DNA from: Formicarius rufipectus
Taxonomy: Eukaryota; Chordata; Aves; Passeriformes; Formicariidae
Assembly (NCBI GenBank): GCA_013399695.1
Contig: VXAU01004938.1
Location: forward strand, 1,454,244-1,518,243
Direction of reading: 5' to 3'
Length of the DNA stretch: 64,000 nucleotides
Shown piece after piece: positions 46,200 to 57,911 of the stretch. Under the pieces are notes generated by a model. The model saw only the letters and a list, made by a program, of their open reading frames with translations, was not told the origin of the DNA and did not search any database. Position 1 is the first letter of the stretch; each line of letters starts with the position of its first letter. A program made the position numbers and the translations under genes.

Positions 46200-47330
46200 G
46201 CTGAGGTGTGTCTTGGCACCCAGAGCAGTTACTGCATTCCGACGGGAGCACACGACAGCAAAACTAGGGGCACATCTAGGGTATTGTCATTAAGCAGGGT
46301 GTTTTGTCCCAGTTATAAGGTGCTGAGTGTGGTAGGGTTGAAGTGTATGTAAGGGAGGCGACTGCCAGGACTGCCTTAGCAAGCCTGAGGCATCTCTCCC
46401 CAGCGCTGCGCCCAAACGCTCCCAGGGCCTGGTGTGTTGTGCGGGGACAGTGCCACCAACTGAGACTGCTGGGCTGGCTGGGCTGCTGATCTGGGCACTG
46501 CTGGGCAGCTCTGTCCACAGGGTGGCACAGGAATAGTGGGAGTCAGTCACCCATGGGAATGCTGGTTTGGCCTCTGGGATAGCGGGTCCACAGGGGAGAA
46601 GCAGAAGGGGATGATGGTGCTGCAGGAAGGACACATCTTCCTAAGGAAGGAAAGAAGACAGGAAGGCAGGCCTGCAATTTGTAGAAGCTGATAAGAGGAG
46701 TGAGACTGGTTTGCCACCGCAGGAGCAGCAGTTTACCCATGAGCTGTGCAGACCTCTGAGCTCAGCCATCACTTCCAGCAGGGAAACGTCTCACTGCATG
46801 CCACACAAAATCCTCTCGGATAACACAAGAAGCCTTTTTAGGTGCTGTTAGAGCACCAGTCTGACCAGTAACATACAGTTCACTGAATCACTAATTCCAG
46901 TTGGGAAGTTATCTGCTGTCTCTAGCAGTGAAATCCTGACTGATAAGCGAAGAGGCTCATCTGCTGGTAGCAGAGCCTCCAGTTTATCAGTGTCTGACCA
47001 GCTCATAAATCAGACTAGTGTCTGTTTTTATTTTGTTTTATCAAAATTTATTTCTATCATTGTAACAGTTAATACTTTAATAAGCGAACTTAGCTGGGAA
47101 CATTAGGAAGTTAGTTAGAGACATTTTGCAGGCGCTTTTTCCCTTGTCAGTGACAAGGTAAGGTAATCCTATACACAGGCTGCTATTGTGAGATGAGAAA
47201 CTGGCCTCCTTCACTGCCAGAGACCAGATGCACCTCTCTCTATCCTAATCTGTAAACGACTTAAAGGAGCCTTATCTCGGGGCTCTTCTGCTTCATTTCA
47301 TGCTTGATTTACTTTAATTTGTCTGATAGG
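46200..47330. promoter_or_regulatory. GC-rich patch followed by a cluster of GATA motifs; candidate cis-regulatory element
   Basis: 46.3-46.8 kb is much richer in G and C than the rest of the intron, with several CpGs near 46.40-46.45 kb. Between 46.69 and 47.33 kb there are seven WGATAR motifs on the two strands, at 46689, 46909, 46941, 46984, 47038, 47272 and 47324 (TGATAA, TTATCT, TGATAA, TTATCA, TTATCA, TTATCT, TGATAG). Roughly one to two would be expected by chance. Two copies of GTCTGACCAG also occur. ZFPM2 encodes a GATA cofactor, so a GATA-bound intronic enhancer would make sense. Function is inferred only. Overlapping minus frames of 61-114 codons at 46054-46740 are unrecognised and reflect the low stop frequency of GC-rich DNA. 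Confidence 0.35.
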
Positions 47331-50300
47331 GCACAAGGATTTGGAGACGGCCCATCTTTCTGCAGAAAATGTTCAGATTTTTTTTTTCCTTGGCATTGTT
47401 GTGTTGGGGGTTTTGACTTTTTTTATGTGGAGGAAATCTTGCTCCAGTGCAGCAAGCTGCTTGAGTGTGTTTAGATTTAAGCTACCCCAGCAGAAAAGAG
47501 TTTGTGAAGTGGTGTGATTGTGTGATGGGCCACATTTACATTGAAATCACATTATACGATATATCTGGACTCCTGAAGGGAGCAGTGCAGTGGAGCGCTT
47601 GTGCCCACAAGATACTTTGAAAGGGCTATATATAGTGGCAACAATTGATACGAGATTTTACAGGAGACTTTATAAATATGTAAATGGATGTTATCTGATT
47701 GGGTTCTTCGGCTACACATCTGTACCTCAAAGGAAGTGGAGCTGTGAGAACTACCAGGAAAACAGTAGTTTGCATTCTAAGTGAGGCTGAGAAATAGAAA
47801 TGTCTCACAGGTTGACAGCAGGTCAGGGTGGAGGTGCTTTGCATACTTTGGAGGTAAGCCTCTTTGATGTGAAAGCGATCTCTTACTTCCACCAGAAAGC
47901 TAGAATTACCACGAACAATTTTCATTTGTTTTATAACATGGCTTAGATCAGGAGACATTGACCTTTAGCATTCCTTGTTATTTCTTTAAATTGCTTATGT
48001 GATATGGCACTGAGGGGAATTGCCTTTACGTTTTTTGCATTTTAAAAAATGTACTTTCAGTGACCCATGGGAGAGAAAATAAAGTCTTTGGTACATTGAT
48101 CCCTTGATTAGTTATTTCCTAAATGAAAATGGAAATACTATTAAAGCAGTAATAATGCTATGCCTTAATAGTTGAGGAGTCAATAAATGGCTCCCATGTG
48201 CTTCATTAAAGTTCTTAATGAAGCCATTTTTGATAGCTGAACTTTACATTATCTCTGCTTTAGTCAGATATTTTTTAGGGAGAAGGAGGCAGTAATTTGA
48301 TGAAAATGGTTTTCTTCTTCACTCTAGTAACTATATTGCTAAAATCCTGTGTATCATAATATCTGTTTTATACAGTCATGCAAAACCGTAATGTGGTTAT
48401 TTGTAGCCATACACAGAGAATATTTTTTTTCCCTAGCAATTCATGTGTTTTATGTATTTATGTTATGGCATAGCCATACATTAATAAAATTAGCATTTTT
48501 TCATCACAGTGTTTCAGCATTTCTGTTTACAGGATGTTCTAAGTGTTTCTGTTCAGCCCCACTGCAGTGGCAGCCTCCTCTTTCCTTTACACCCTTATTG
48601 CAACAGTTCTTGTCCCTTTAATTTCTCTCTCCTCCTTGTGCTGGATTACCAGCATTGACTGAACTCTTCATATTTTGACAGGAAGGATTTAGTCTCCAAG
48701 ATGAACACACCATTTGGCAATGAGCTGGAAAAGGGTGTGAAAGGCCTGTGGGCTCCTCTTTTGCTTTTCATGAACTCTTCTACAGCCAGTAGAGTGGATT
48801 CCATGTGTGTTCCCTTACACAATATGTATCAGAAAGGAGATCTGATTTAGATCTTGCATGTCTTCCTAATGGAGTCTTCACACTTGTGAAAGTTGTTTCC
48901 CTGGATTACTTGAGCAATATTATATTTATTGTGTTATCATAACCAAGTATAATACTTATTATACAAGCAAAGAAATCATAAACATGTTACAGCTATACAT
49001 TTTGTGTTACACAAACCAAAAAAATCTCTCTATTCTCTTCAGTTTTCAAAATGGATGGTATGACAACCAGATGGTTTTTGAGACTTAAAGACATTAAAAA
49101 AAAAATTAGAATACTGAGTTCTTTCCTCTTTGACACTGGCTATCTCCCTGATGCCTAAAATTTGACCATGATTTTCCATTCCCCTGCTTTGAGTGTCTAG
49201 GAACTGGTTTCTACAGGTTTTCCTGTGGATTAGAAACATGTTGGAAGTCAAGTTTTAAAGTCAAGCCCGATCCGATCTGTTATAGACTTTCAATTTAGTT
49301 TGCTATATTGTTTGTATTAACTGTGGAATAAGGCTATTATTACCTTGATAGATTAGGAAGAGGTGATGCTTGATTCACTTCTATGTTTCCAACATTTTGA
49401 AGTCTACTGGTAGAAAACAGTTAATGCGTACATTATTAGAACTGTAAATACAGGATATAATCGTGCATCTGTGCATTTTAGTTGACTCTGAGGTAAGTAT
49501 CTAAGTGTCCTAATGAAGCCAGTGTATTGAAACACATGCATGTAAATTTCTGTTTTAGCAATTGAATTTTAGTAGTACATGCCCTTCCCTAAAATTTACT
49601 TTGTTTGAACACGTTTACAGTACTATAAAAGAATCTTTCCATTTCCATTTATAGGAACATATTTTTGATCCAACTAATAATAACTGAGAAATAAATGAGT
49701 AGAAATAATAAACAGAAATAAGAAAAGGGTAAAAAAGAAGCTCAGAAAACAGTGAATTTGATCTAGAAGATGAAATTAACAATTAAAAAAATCAATTCCA
49801 TGGAAGCTTTTTTCCCTGCTTTTTCTTTTTATCTTTTACATAAAATAGACTATGTTGGAAATTGATAATAACGTAATATAAATCAAAATGGTCATTAAAC
49901 TAGTTCTGAATTTTTATATTGATACTACTGTATGGTGCTTCCAGTATAATCTTAAGGTCTGAGCAAAATGAGCCTGGGAGAGAAGGCCGAAGGAGCTGAA
50001 TATACCTACTCCACCTTGAGGTAGGGGCTCCATATGTAGCTGTTGTATAAAACCATTCTTCTCCATTTAGGAGAAGGAATTACTGACACCATTTTAGAGA
50101 GGGAGATAGGTGAGTCCCAAAAGGAAATGTCTTATTGATGCTCAATTTGTCGCAGGTTGCAAAACAGAAGAGAGGGTACTGCTGTTTTAAGGCTTTTGGA
50201 GGACATTCCCCATGAAGAATTTAGAACTCTGGTTTTACAGTGCTGTAGTGAATGGACTTTTTTCTTCTGAGTATGATTCAGACTCATATGCATTCTTAGT

Positions 50301-50690
50301 TACAGTCAATGGGAATACATCTGATCTGTTGGCTTAGTTCAGTCTATTTTATTTACGTGTAAGTATTTATAGAAAATATGTTGAAAATATTAGTAAGAAA
50401 GGAGGATAGATCTGGCTAACATGAAAATTCTTTAAAAAGACATAAATGGTGAATTAAAATTTTCATCAGATGAAAGTAGCTTCCCATATAAAATATTTTC
50501 CAAGGCTTTTTCTTTGACTCTCTGTCTCTGCTTATATTTATGGTTTCACTAAAGCGTTCAGGTAGAGAAATACCTGCCCTCATAAATCATTTGCAGATAA
50601 TACTGGTTCAGACGCTCTCTGTCCAAATTGATAATGGATATCTGATTCAAAAGAAATGTCTTGTTTCTCAAAACTTCTATGGAAGACAGT
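47331..50690. other. AT-rich intron stretch
   Basis: No recognised repeat. Frames at 47590-47784 (+), 47626-47958 (minus, 110 codons), 48349-48621 (+) and 49039-49251 (minus) are unrecognised. Confidence 0.55.
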
Positions 50691-50745
50691 AAAGCAAAAC
50701 AACCCCAAAACCACAAAAACTCCAAACCAATCTTTTTTTTTTTTT
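50691..50745. repeat. CCCCAAAA-type tract followed by T13
   Basis: A-rich sequence with CCCC and CC interruptions lies at 50691-50731 and is followed by a run of 13 T, giving a partly self-complementary A/T foldback. Confidence 0.8.
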
Positions 50746-50933
50746 AATTTCAGCTTCACTATTATCTGTAACATTAGTTGGAAGAAGTTGGCAACAGGGT
50801 GTACTACATCAGGATTGTTTGATTTGTGGTTTTGTAATTCAGACCACTTTCAGAAAGTCTAACTCATATCCCATGCATCTCAAAAATCAACAGATTTTTG
50901 CCAAACCAAGAAATATAAATATACTATAAATAG

Positions 50934-51032
50934 GAAAACAAGCAAACCCACAAACAAACAAACAAAACCAAAACAAAAAACCCCAAACAAACAAAAAAAC
51001 ACACCAAGAACAAAAAGCCAAAACCAACAAAA
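50934..51032. repeat. CAAA-rich low-complexity tract, about 100 bases
   Basis: Almost only A and C: CAAA repeats, AAAACCAAAAC and AAAAAACCCCAAAC. It is the longest of five such tracts in the window. Confidence 0.9.
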
Positions 51033-54000
51033 GTCATCAGATTTGGAGCACTGTGGACTCCTCCTATGGCTCTGTTATCCTGTTAGAAATAGAAAATGAA
51101 GCTGGTTTCTTTTTTTTTTAGTGTAATTATTTATAATTTCGGGGGACTATTTTGGTTTTGTTTTTCTCTGATGTGTTTAGTCTTGCTGATGTCTCTTCTT
51201 CTGTTTTTGTACTTGTACTCTTATTCTGTGACTTGAGAGATACAAGACCAGGGACAGCATAAATTCAAATGCTTAATTAGCACAAGAGAGTTTCAGTTTT
51301 GAAGAATTTTTACCATACCTTATTCATATCACTGTTTTGAAATAGGTTTGGGCTAAGTTTGAACTTAGTGGATTTTGTTTTATTTCCTTATTTGCCAATA
51401 GTTCAATTTCCAATGTGACACCCATAGCTTCCTAAGAAGCAGCTGGGCAGGGCCACACAAAGGAGATGAGTAGTGTTCCCATCCCAGGGGACTGGGAGAA
51501 GGAAGACTGCTGGGAAGGGAGAGTGGAAGCATTACTTGAACTTCATGTTGTGCCTCTGTAGCATAGGTTGATTGCTGTAGATGACAGTTATGTGGTACAT
51601 TCTTAGGACAGCCAAGGACAAAACTGGGATGTTAGTCTCATAGTTACAGTCTTCCTGGTATTTCTGAATTCACTGTACAGTCTGTCTGTTAAAATGAGAA
51701 TTTTACTTCCATTGTGATTTAGATACAATGGTTACATATTTTGTTTATTTTGTCCTCCAGAGTCCCAGATCTCTGTAGTTTTACACATCTCTCATGCATA
51801 ACGAATTGAAAGTGTGTTGATTTGCTGGAAATGAGTCATGCGATAAAATCATGCGGATTTCTTTGTGCTTTTATAACTACAAAACTGGTATGAGCAGAGA
51901 TGAAAAAGTAGGTGGAGCTGGCCTTGAAAGAGGTGCTCTAAATCCAAACAAGCTGTATGAAATGGCATTGTCACAAGGGAAAATTGAAAAGTGCAGCGAA
52001 AGCAACTTCATGCTTCAGAAGTGTTCCTGTTGCAGGTAAATGTTGCTGTGCAGTTTAAAGCTTTAAGTGCCACAGGTTTCCTCCTGAAGATAGTCTGGGA
52101 CATTTTCGAAAATTTTCTTTTCTCTTGTCTGTGTCCCAAAGCATCCTTATCACGGAGAGACACTTAAAACTTTCTCTTTCTTGGTATTTAGGTATTAACT
52201 CATAGACATTGGTCCTTTCTTTCACAGAGCAAGATTTCAAGATGGTGTGAATCAGCATAACACCTTCTATCTCCCTTGGCTTTGATCTAGCTATAAGTCT
52301 GATTTGTACCAGCTGATGATTTAATTCTATACTCACAAAAGTAGTGCTTAAGAATAAACTTGTCGAACTGCAAAGCAATGGTGGATGGACAGAACATGAC
52401 ACCATTCAAAGAGAACAATCCTATCCTGCAGTCTTGAATATTAAAAGGCAATAACAAGAAAAATAGCTGTGTGTGTTTCCTGGCAGCATTTTATTCCATT
52501 TTATGTCTGAGTAATTCCTTTCACCTCTCTGAACTTCTGATTTGTATAAGTGAAAATGAGAAGGCCACTTGTGTCCCTGGTGAAACTGCAGCATTTTGAG
52601 GGAGTTAAAGAAAAGCTCATTTTTTTGCCCATACTTGTGCTGTTTTATAATTTAAGCATATTCCTCTAATATAAAGTAATCTATATTTACCAGACTATCT
52701 GCACAGCATAGGAAAAGTTGCATTTTTTCAGGGATTCAATTTGTAATTGTTTGAATGATGGCTGAGGGCTTTTACCATTGTTTAGGTGAACAAATAGCAA
52801 TTGGAATTAAATTTATGAAATAGTCTCTTTCCCTGCATGAAAGAAATAAAAATAATTTCTTTGATGACAGTCTTGCCAACCTATTTTCCTTTCAGGTGGT
52901 ATCGTCCAGGTTTTTAGGTCTCATTTTTTCACCTCAATATTTGTTTTTCGTAAGAGAAATAGTTTCTCCAAGTAATATTAGAAACTTTCTAAAATTATAG
53001 AGTGCTATCTTCTTCAACTATCTTTGCAATTATGATACGGAAATATTGCATCAGCAACTTTCTAAACATAGTATGCAGTGGTGACACGAGTTAATTGAAC
53101 AGTTAGGAGATAATGCAGTATCATTGACACGATTTACTATGTAATTACCATTGTTTCCAGTGGAGTTATCATGTCGCTACCACCTAATATCATATGTTAT
53201 TTCGTGATAACTGTGAAATTAACTTATCATCCTGTTTTGAGAGACTCTGTTGGTCTTAGACCTACCCCTCTCTACGAAAGTTAAGTACAAGAGCTGGATA
53301 ATAGAGTGACCTGCCCACCGTTGGAGTGTGGCAATTAAATCATTGGTCTTACACTAAAGCTTTGAAAGAATATATTGCCAAATTCATCCAGAGTATGGAT
53401 GGCTTAACTTCTAAATATGTTTTCTTGCTGCAAGCATATATCCATCTGAATAGGTCTGGCAGTATTTCTGCAAATATGAGGAGAAATATTATATAATTTG
53501 GCAAAACGTTCTAAATGTCTTACATTTAACTTTTTTGTGTGTGTGTGCAATGGGGAACAAAAGTGGTTAAACATAATAGCTTACTATGTTCACTTTGCTA
53601 ATTTATTTATTATGTTTCATAATTTAGTTATGATCTGAGTTTTTGCATTCATTATCAGGCAATAATTTGATTGGAATTTAATCTCAGTAATTTCTGGAAA
53701 GTTTCCAAAATACGAGAAGATCAGTAGAAATGTGAAGAACCATGACTGTCCCTGTTAATTTAAGTAGAAATGGCTAAGTAATAAGAAATAAGAAAATAGA
53801 AATAATAATTTTATTTTAATTTGGGCTTCTATATGGGGATTTTTTTTTGTGACTACCTGTCTCCAGATGAAAACTTTGAGAAATGGTTCAAAAATCTATA
53901 GTTTTTCTTCTCACTTTTTGCATGTGCAACTGACACTTAAGATGACAATTAATTCAGGTTCTATTACCTGCTGCAGTATTTTGGTAAGTATTTGCATAAA

Positions 54001-54796
54001 TTTATATCCTTTGTTTGTGCATCTAAAAATTATCTTGAAGCCCTCAGTTTTGTTATAATTGGGCTTGTCTCATGGTTTTCTTAATTTTTTCTTAGAATGA
54101 AATGTGGTACATTTCAATGTAAATTAATAACTCGTCCTTTTATTTTCCTTTTAGAGTTCTTCTTGTTGTTCACTTAATGTATTTTTTACCTGACTGACTC
54201 AGCAAATGCATTAATATTGACAGTCAAAAGAGCTTTTAAATGCATTTTATGTGTGAGTAGCAGAGTAACCTGTGGGCTCCAGTAAATTCATCTGCTGTTT
54301 CTAGAAAAAAAGCTTTTTATTTGTTTTCATGAAACAGATTAAATTGACTACTTATGTCTGAATCTCACATTTATAATACTGGACAAATAAACTATGTGAG
54401 TATGAATGAGGGGGTCGTCAGAATATTGTATCGTGGTATCTTCCCTGTTATCTTCTGATGTGGTAACAGTGTAATGTACATTTAATTATACTAAAACAGA
54501 CATTTGGTTCTACTAAACAGACATTGGTTATATTAATTAGCACCAGACTTTGACTGCAAATATTTTCTCTGCTATTCAAAATAAAATAAAAGGGTACATT
54601 ATTTATTTTCTATTTACATTGTGGATTTGATATATTGGAAATGTTGTGAAATTTTTTCTACATCTCTAAATATTACTTGAGGTTCCCTTTACTGTATGCT
54701 CTCTACTACAATGCTCTGGTGCTCATACACAATTGCATGCTTGAGCATAGATTTGTACAGTAAATCAACTGAGCCGTCCTGTGGGAGGTTGATACT
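51033..54796. other. AT-rich intron stretch
   Basis: No recognised repeat. A 116-codon minus frame (52055-52405) and + frames at 51851-52039 and 53849-54058 are unrecognised. Confidence 0.55.
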
Positions 54797-54847
54797 TAAA
54801 AACAAACAAACAAAGGAAGCCCCAAAACAAAAAGCAAACCAAAACCA
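54797..54847. repeat. CAAA/CCCCAAAA low-complexity tract
   Basis: AAAACAAACAAACAAAGG followed by CCCCAAAACAAAAAGC and CAAACCAAAACC. Same style as the tracts at 6.67, 37.88, 50.69 and 50.93 kb. Confidence 0.85.
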
Positions 54848-57780
54848 GGGAGCAAGAATGCATGGGCAAGAGTACTAAACATCAGGAGAGAATCAGTGGC
54901 TCTTTGTAGCTGGTAAGAGGAAAATACCTCAGCAGTTCTGCACTACTATGCTAACCTTTAGTTTCCATGTGTATTAGGTAAGAAAAAGCTTTGAGGAGAC
55001 TGTAGTGCTTTTCTTCCAAAGTGCAGGATTTTCTCTCCACATCAGTTTTAGATGGTATCTGTGATCAAAGGGACATACACTGTTCATATGCTTCCTCTGT
55101 ACTTCAGAATGAGGGGTGACCTGGAGGGTGTATAAGTGCCCTTGTGTGGTTGCCTGGAAACTTTGGCCCACACAAGTGTCAACTTTCTTTCATGGTTATA
55201 AAGGAAGACTGAGCCTCACAGAGAGCTTTAGTCTTAGAGAAAAAAGGTCCTTGTGTGTTTTAAAACAAGTGTCTCACCAGGAGATAATGGTAGAGCAGTG
55301 GGTTATAAATGATGTATTTTGTTCACTTCGCCTTGATAATGGCACAAGGGAAAAAAAGTTCATCGCTCTCTTATCAAAATACTGTGACATTTCTCCTTCA
55401 ACTCTAAAATTTCCTATCACATTCCTCTGCTGCAATAGCAACTAAATTTCCTCGAGTTTGGAGACGGCACAACCTCTCATCAGAAGGTGTCTTTTATTTC
55501 CTCTTTTCACCCTGCTTATACTTCAGGAGAAGCACCAAGGTTGCTCAAATCACTGTTTTTACAGTGAAGTAAATTTGCTTTTAAGGAGTTTATACATTAA
55601 CTAGTGGAGTTTATACATTAACTAGTGACTATTACACTAGTAAAGCCATGCAGGCTCTTTTTCTGTCTTGGCCAAAGGCAGCACAACATTTTCTATTGTC
55701 GTATCTTTTTACACAGTTCACATTTGTTCTTGATGATGTATTTTTAATGGAGCAAAATACAAATGAAAGTAACTAATTGTTGAAGTCCAAATGCACTGAA
55801 AAACAGTTGTGCTTTTCCTGAGTGTTAGCTTATTTCCAGTTACTCCAGATTACTGTTTCAAAAAAGAGATGGCTTTTTTGTTTTGTTCCTGCAATCAAGT
55901 ATCTTTATGTAGCATTTGCAGTTTACAAAAGTGGAAGCACGTCAGGGAAGCATGTCCATTTAAATTTTGGTTTGTCATGTGCCCAAGGAATGGCTCTCAA
56001 ACTGCATGTCTCCATGCCTTTTTGTTCCCTCTGATGGGAATGGCCCCACAAATGCAGCTGTGCTGTTTGAGATCTGTCTCCTAAAGGCCTGTTCAAAGCC
56101 AGCTGAACTAAATGGGAAGTGACACCAGCGGGTTTTGGATAAGTTATGCCTTTGTCCAGTATAGAGGAGCAGTATAGTACTACATGAAGCAGACTCTGTT
56201 TTGTCTGCAGAAGTTGGTGTAGAACCACTTGTAAAATTTTGAAAAACTATTATCACAGGGGACTGTTCTGTTTCCATGACTGTAATGACAAGCATTGTAA
56301 AATAAAGTGTGTAAATCCAAGGTGTATGTTCATTTACATTTTGGTAGTTGTTAGTATAATGATACTAAAAATCAATAGTGTAATATGCAGCTTTGTGAAG
56401 CAGATTCCCATAGTGGGAATTCAACCAAGCATCTTTCACCCAGTATTTTGCCCATATCAATTTCTAATATGGATACATGAAATAATATTATAGCACCTAC
56501 AGCATATTCCTGTAAGTAACTGAGATGTTAACGGAAGTAAATACTATTTCCAAAACGCAGAGGTGAATCTTACGATAAAAATGTATCTAAGAGAAAATAA
56601 CAGCTTAGTGTAATTTGGAGAGTACCCTCAAGTCAAGACTGCAGGCACAAAGATACTCTGTTTCTTCCAACAGAGCAAATATTGAAGAACAGCTGTAATT
56701 CTAACATAATGATTGACTCCTTACAGTGGACCCTGCTCAGAGTTATCATGTTCTCAGAATTAATCTCCAGAGACATCTAGAGGATATGTAACATTCCCTG
56801 CAGGATATGGGGCTTCCTACTTCAATAACAGACTTTTGATAATAAGTAAAAACCCCACACATTACTTATGTTATTAATTATGTTATTAATTATTAATTAA
56901 TAATTATTGTCCCAATACCAAATGACATTGTGGATAAAATCCCTCTATATGTGTAACTGTGTTCTGTGCCTGGTGTGCAAATGTTTGGTTTCAACCAACT
57001 GTGACTTTACACAACGCAGAGAAGAGTTTACTACTGACTGGATCGTCCTTTGGGAGAAATTAAAAGTGGAATACCAGTGTTTTATTATCTATATGATGAC
57101 GGGGTGTAATTGGGGATAAGTGAAAGTTTATTTGGTGTTACATACTTCTCTTTCGTAGTCATGTGGTAATCTATCAGAAGATGCATTGTCTTTAATTATA
57201 GTCTTTTGAAGTACAAGCTTATGGGTGGTCTATTTCTGAGATTCATGACACTGTTTCGATATTTTTCAAGAGAAGGCTCAACCATCTGTTGCATTTGAGA
57301 AACTCCAAAGGATATTTTTATAAAAACTGCACTGTTATTAGCACTAGAACTCAAGAAAAGCTCTTGGATCAAAATTTTATGTTTTTGTTAGTTGAAACTG
57401 TGAAATTATGTAGTAATTGCATTTTTATTTGCATTGGAATCTTCAGTGAAAACATTAAGGGCACTCAAGAAATCTCCTTTCCCTTTGCATAAACAGTCTC
57501 TGTCACAGTTCTAGGGTCAGTAGTGCAGTGCATTCACATATTAAACAGCAAATGGCTTAAATATTAACCTAAAAATGTATGCTGAGATCAGCTGTGAATT
57601 TTGGATACATGACATCATGCTAAGCTAAAGAAAAATTACAAATGAAGACTAGAGGCTCTCCCTAACCATACTGGTTTTCCTACAATGCTAAGATGTTACA
57701 CAAAAATCAACAAGTCATTGAAAGACTTGAAAATCATTAAAAAAAAAAAAAGAAAGGCATTGAAATTAATTCAAACTTAC
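54848..57780. other. AT-rich intron stretch
   Basis: Apart from the 21-base tandem duplication at 55.59 kb, TTATTAAT-type palindromic AT sequence near 56.87-56.91 kb and an A12 run near 57740, nothing is recognised. Overlapping frames on both strands at 55809-56295 cannot all be real and have no recognised product. Confidence 0.55.
55585..55626. repeat. perfect 21-base tandem duplication
   Basis: GGAGTTTATACATTAACTAGT occurs twice back to back (55585-55605 and 55606-55626) with no mismatch, so it is recent or an assembly artefact. Confidence 0.95.
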
Positions 57781-57911
57781 TTCAAATTGGGTAAAGTAAC
57801 GTCACTAGTTTCAAAACTTGATTGCCACCTTGAGGCTAAGGTAGTGTGAGGTGCTGGGGGATGAGATGGGGGTCCAAGATAGTCACATTCTGGGGTAGTA
57901 AAAATGTGAGT
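57781..57911 (-). CDS. exon-like segment on the minus strand (speculative)
   Basis: 131 bases, open throughout in one frame, after an acceptor-like TGCTTTTGCATTTAAG and before a consensus donor GTAAGTTTG. The product is Pro/Ser/Thr-rich (CDYLGPPSHPPAPHTTLASR). No family recognised and no phase-compatible partner found nearby. It lies on the same strand as the segments at 41 and 33 kb. Confidence 0.2.

Noticed and set aside
46054..46740. Several overlapping minus-strand frames of 61-114 codons
   Set aside because: They overlap in different frames in GC-rich DNA where stops are rare, with no splice sites or motif.
55809..56295. Four overlapping open frames on both strands
   Set aside because: They contradict one another and none has a recognisable product.
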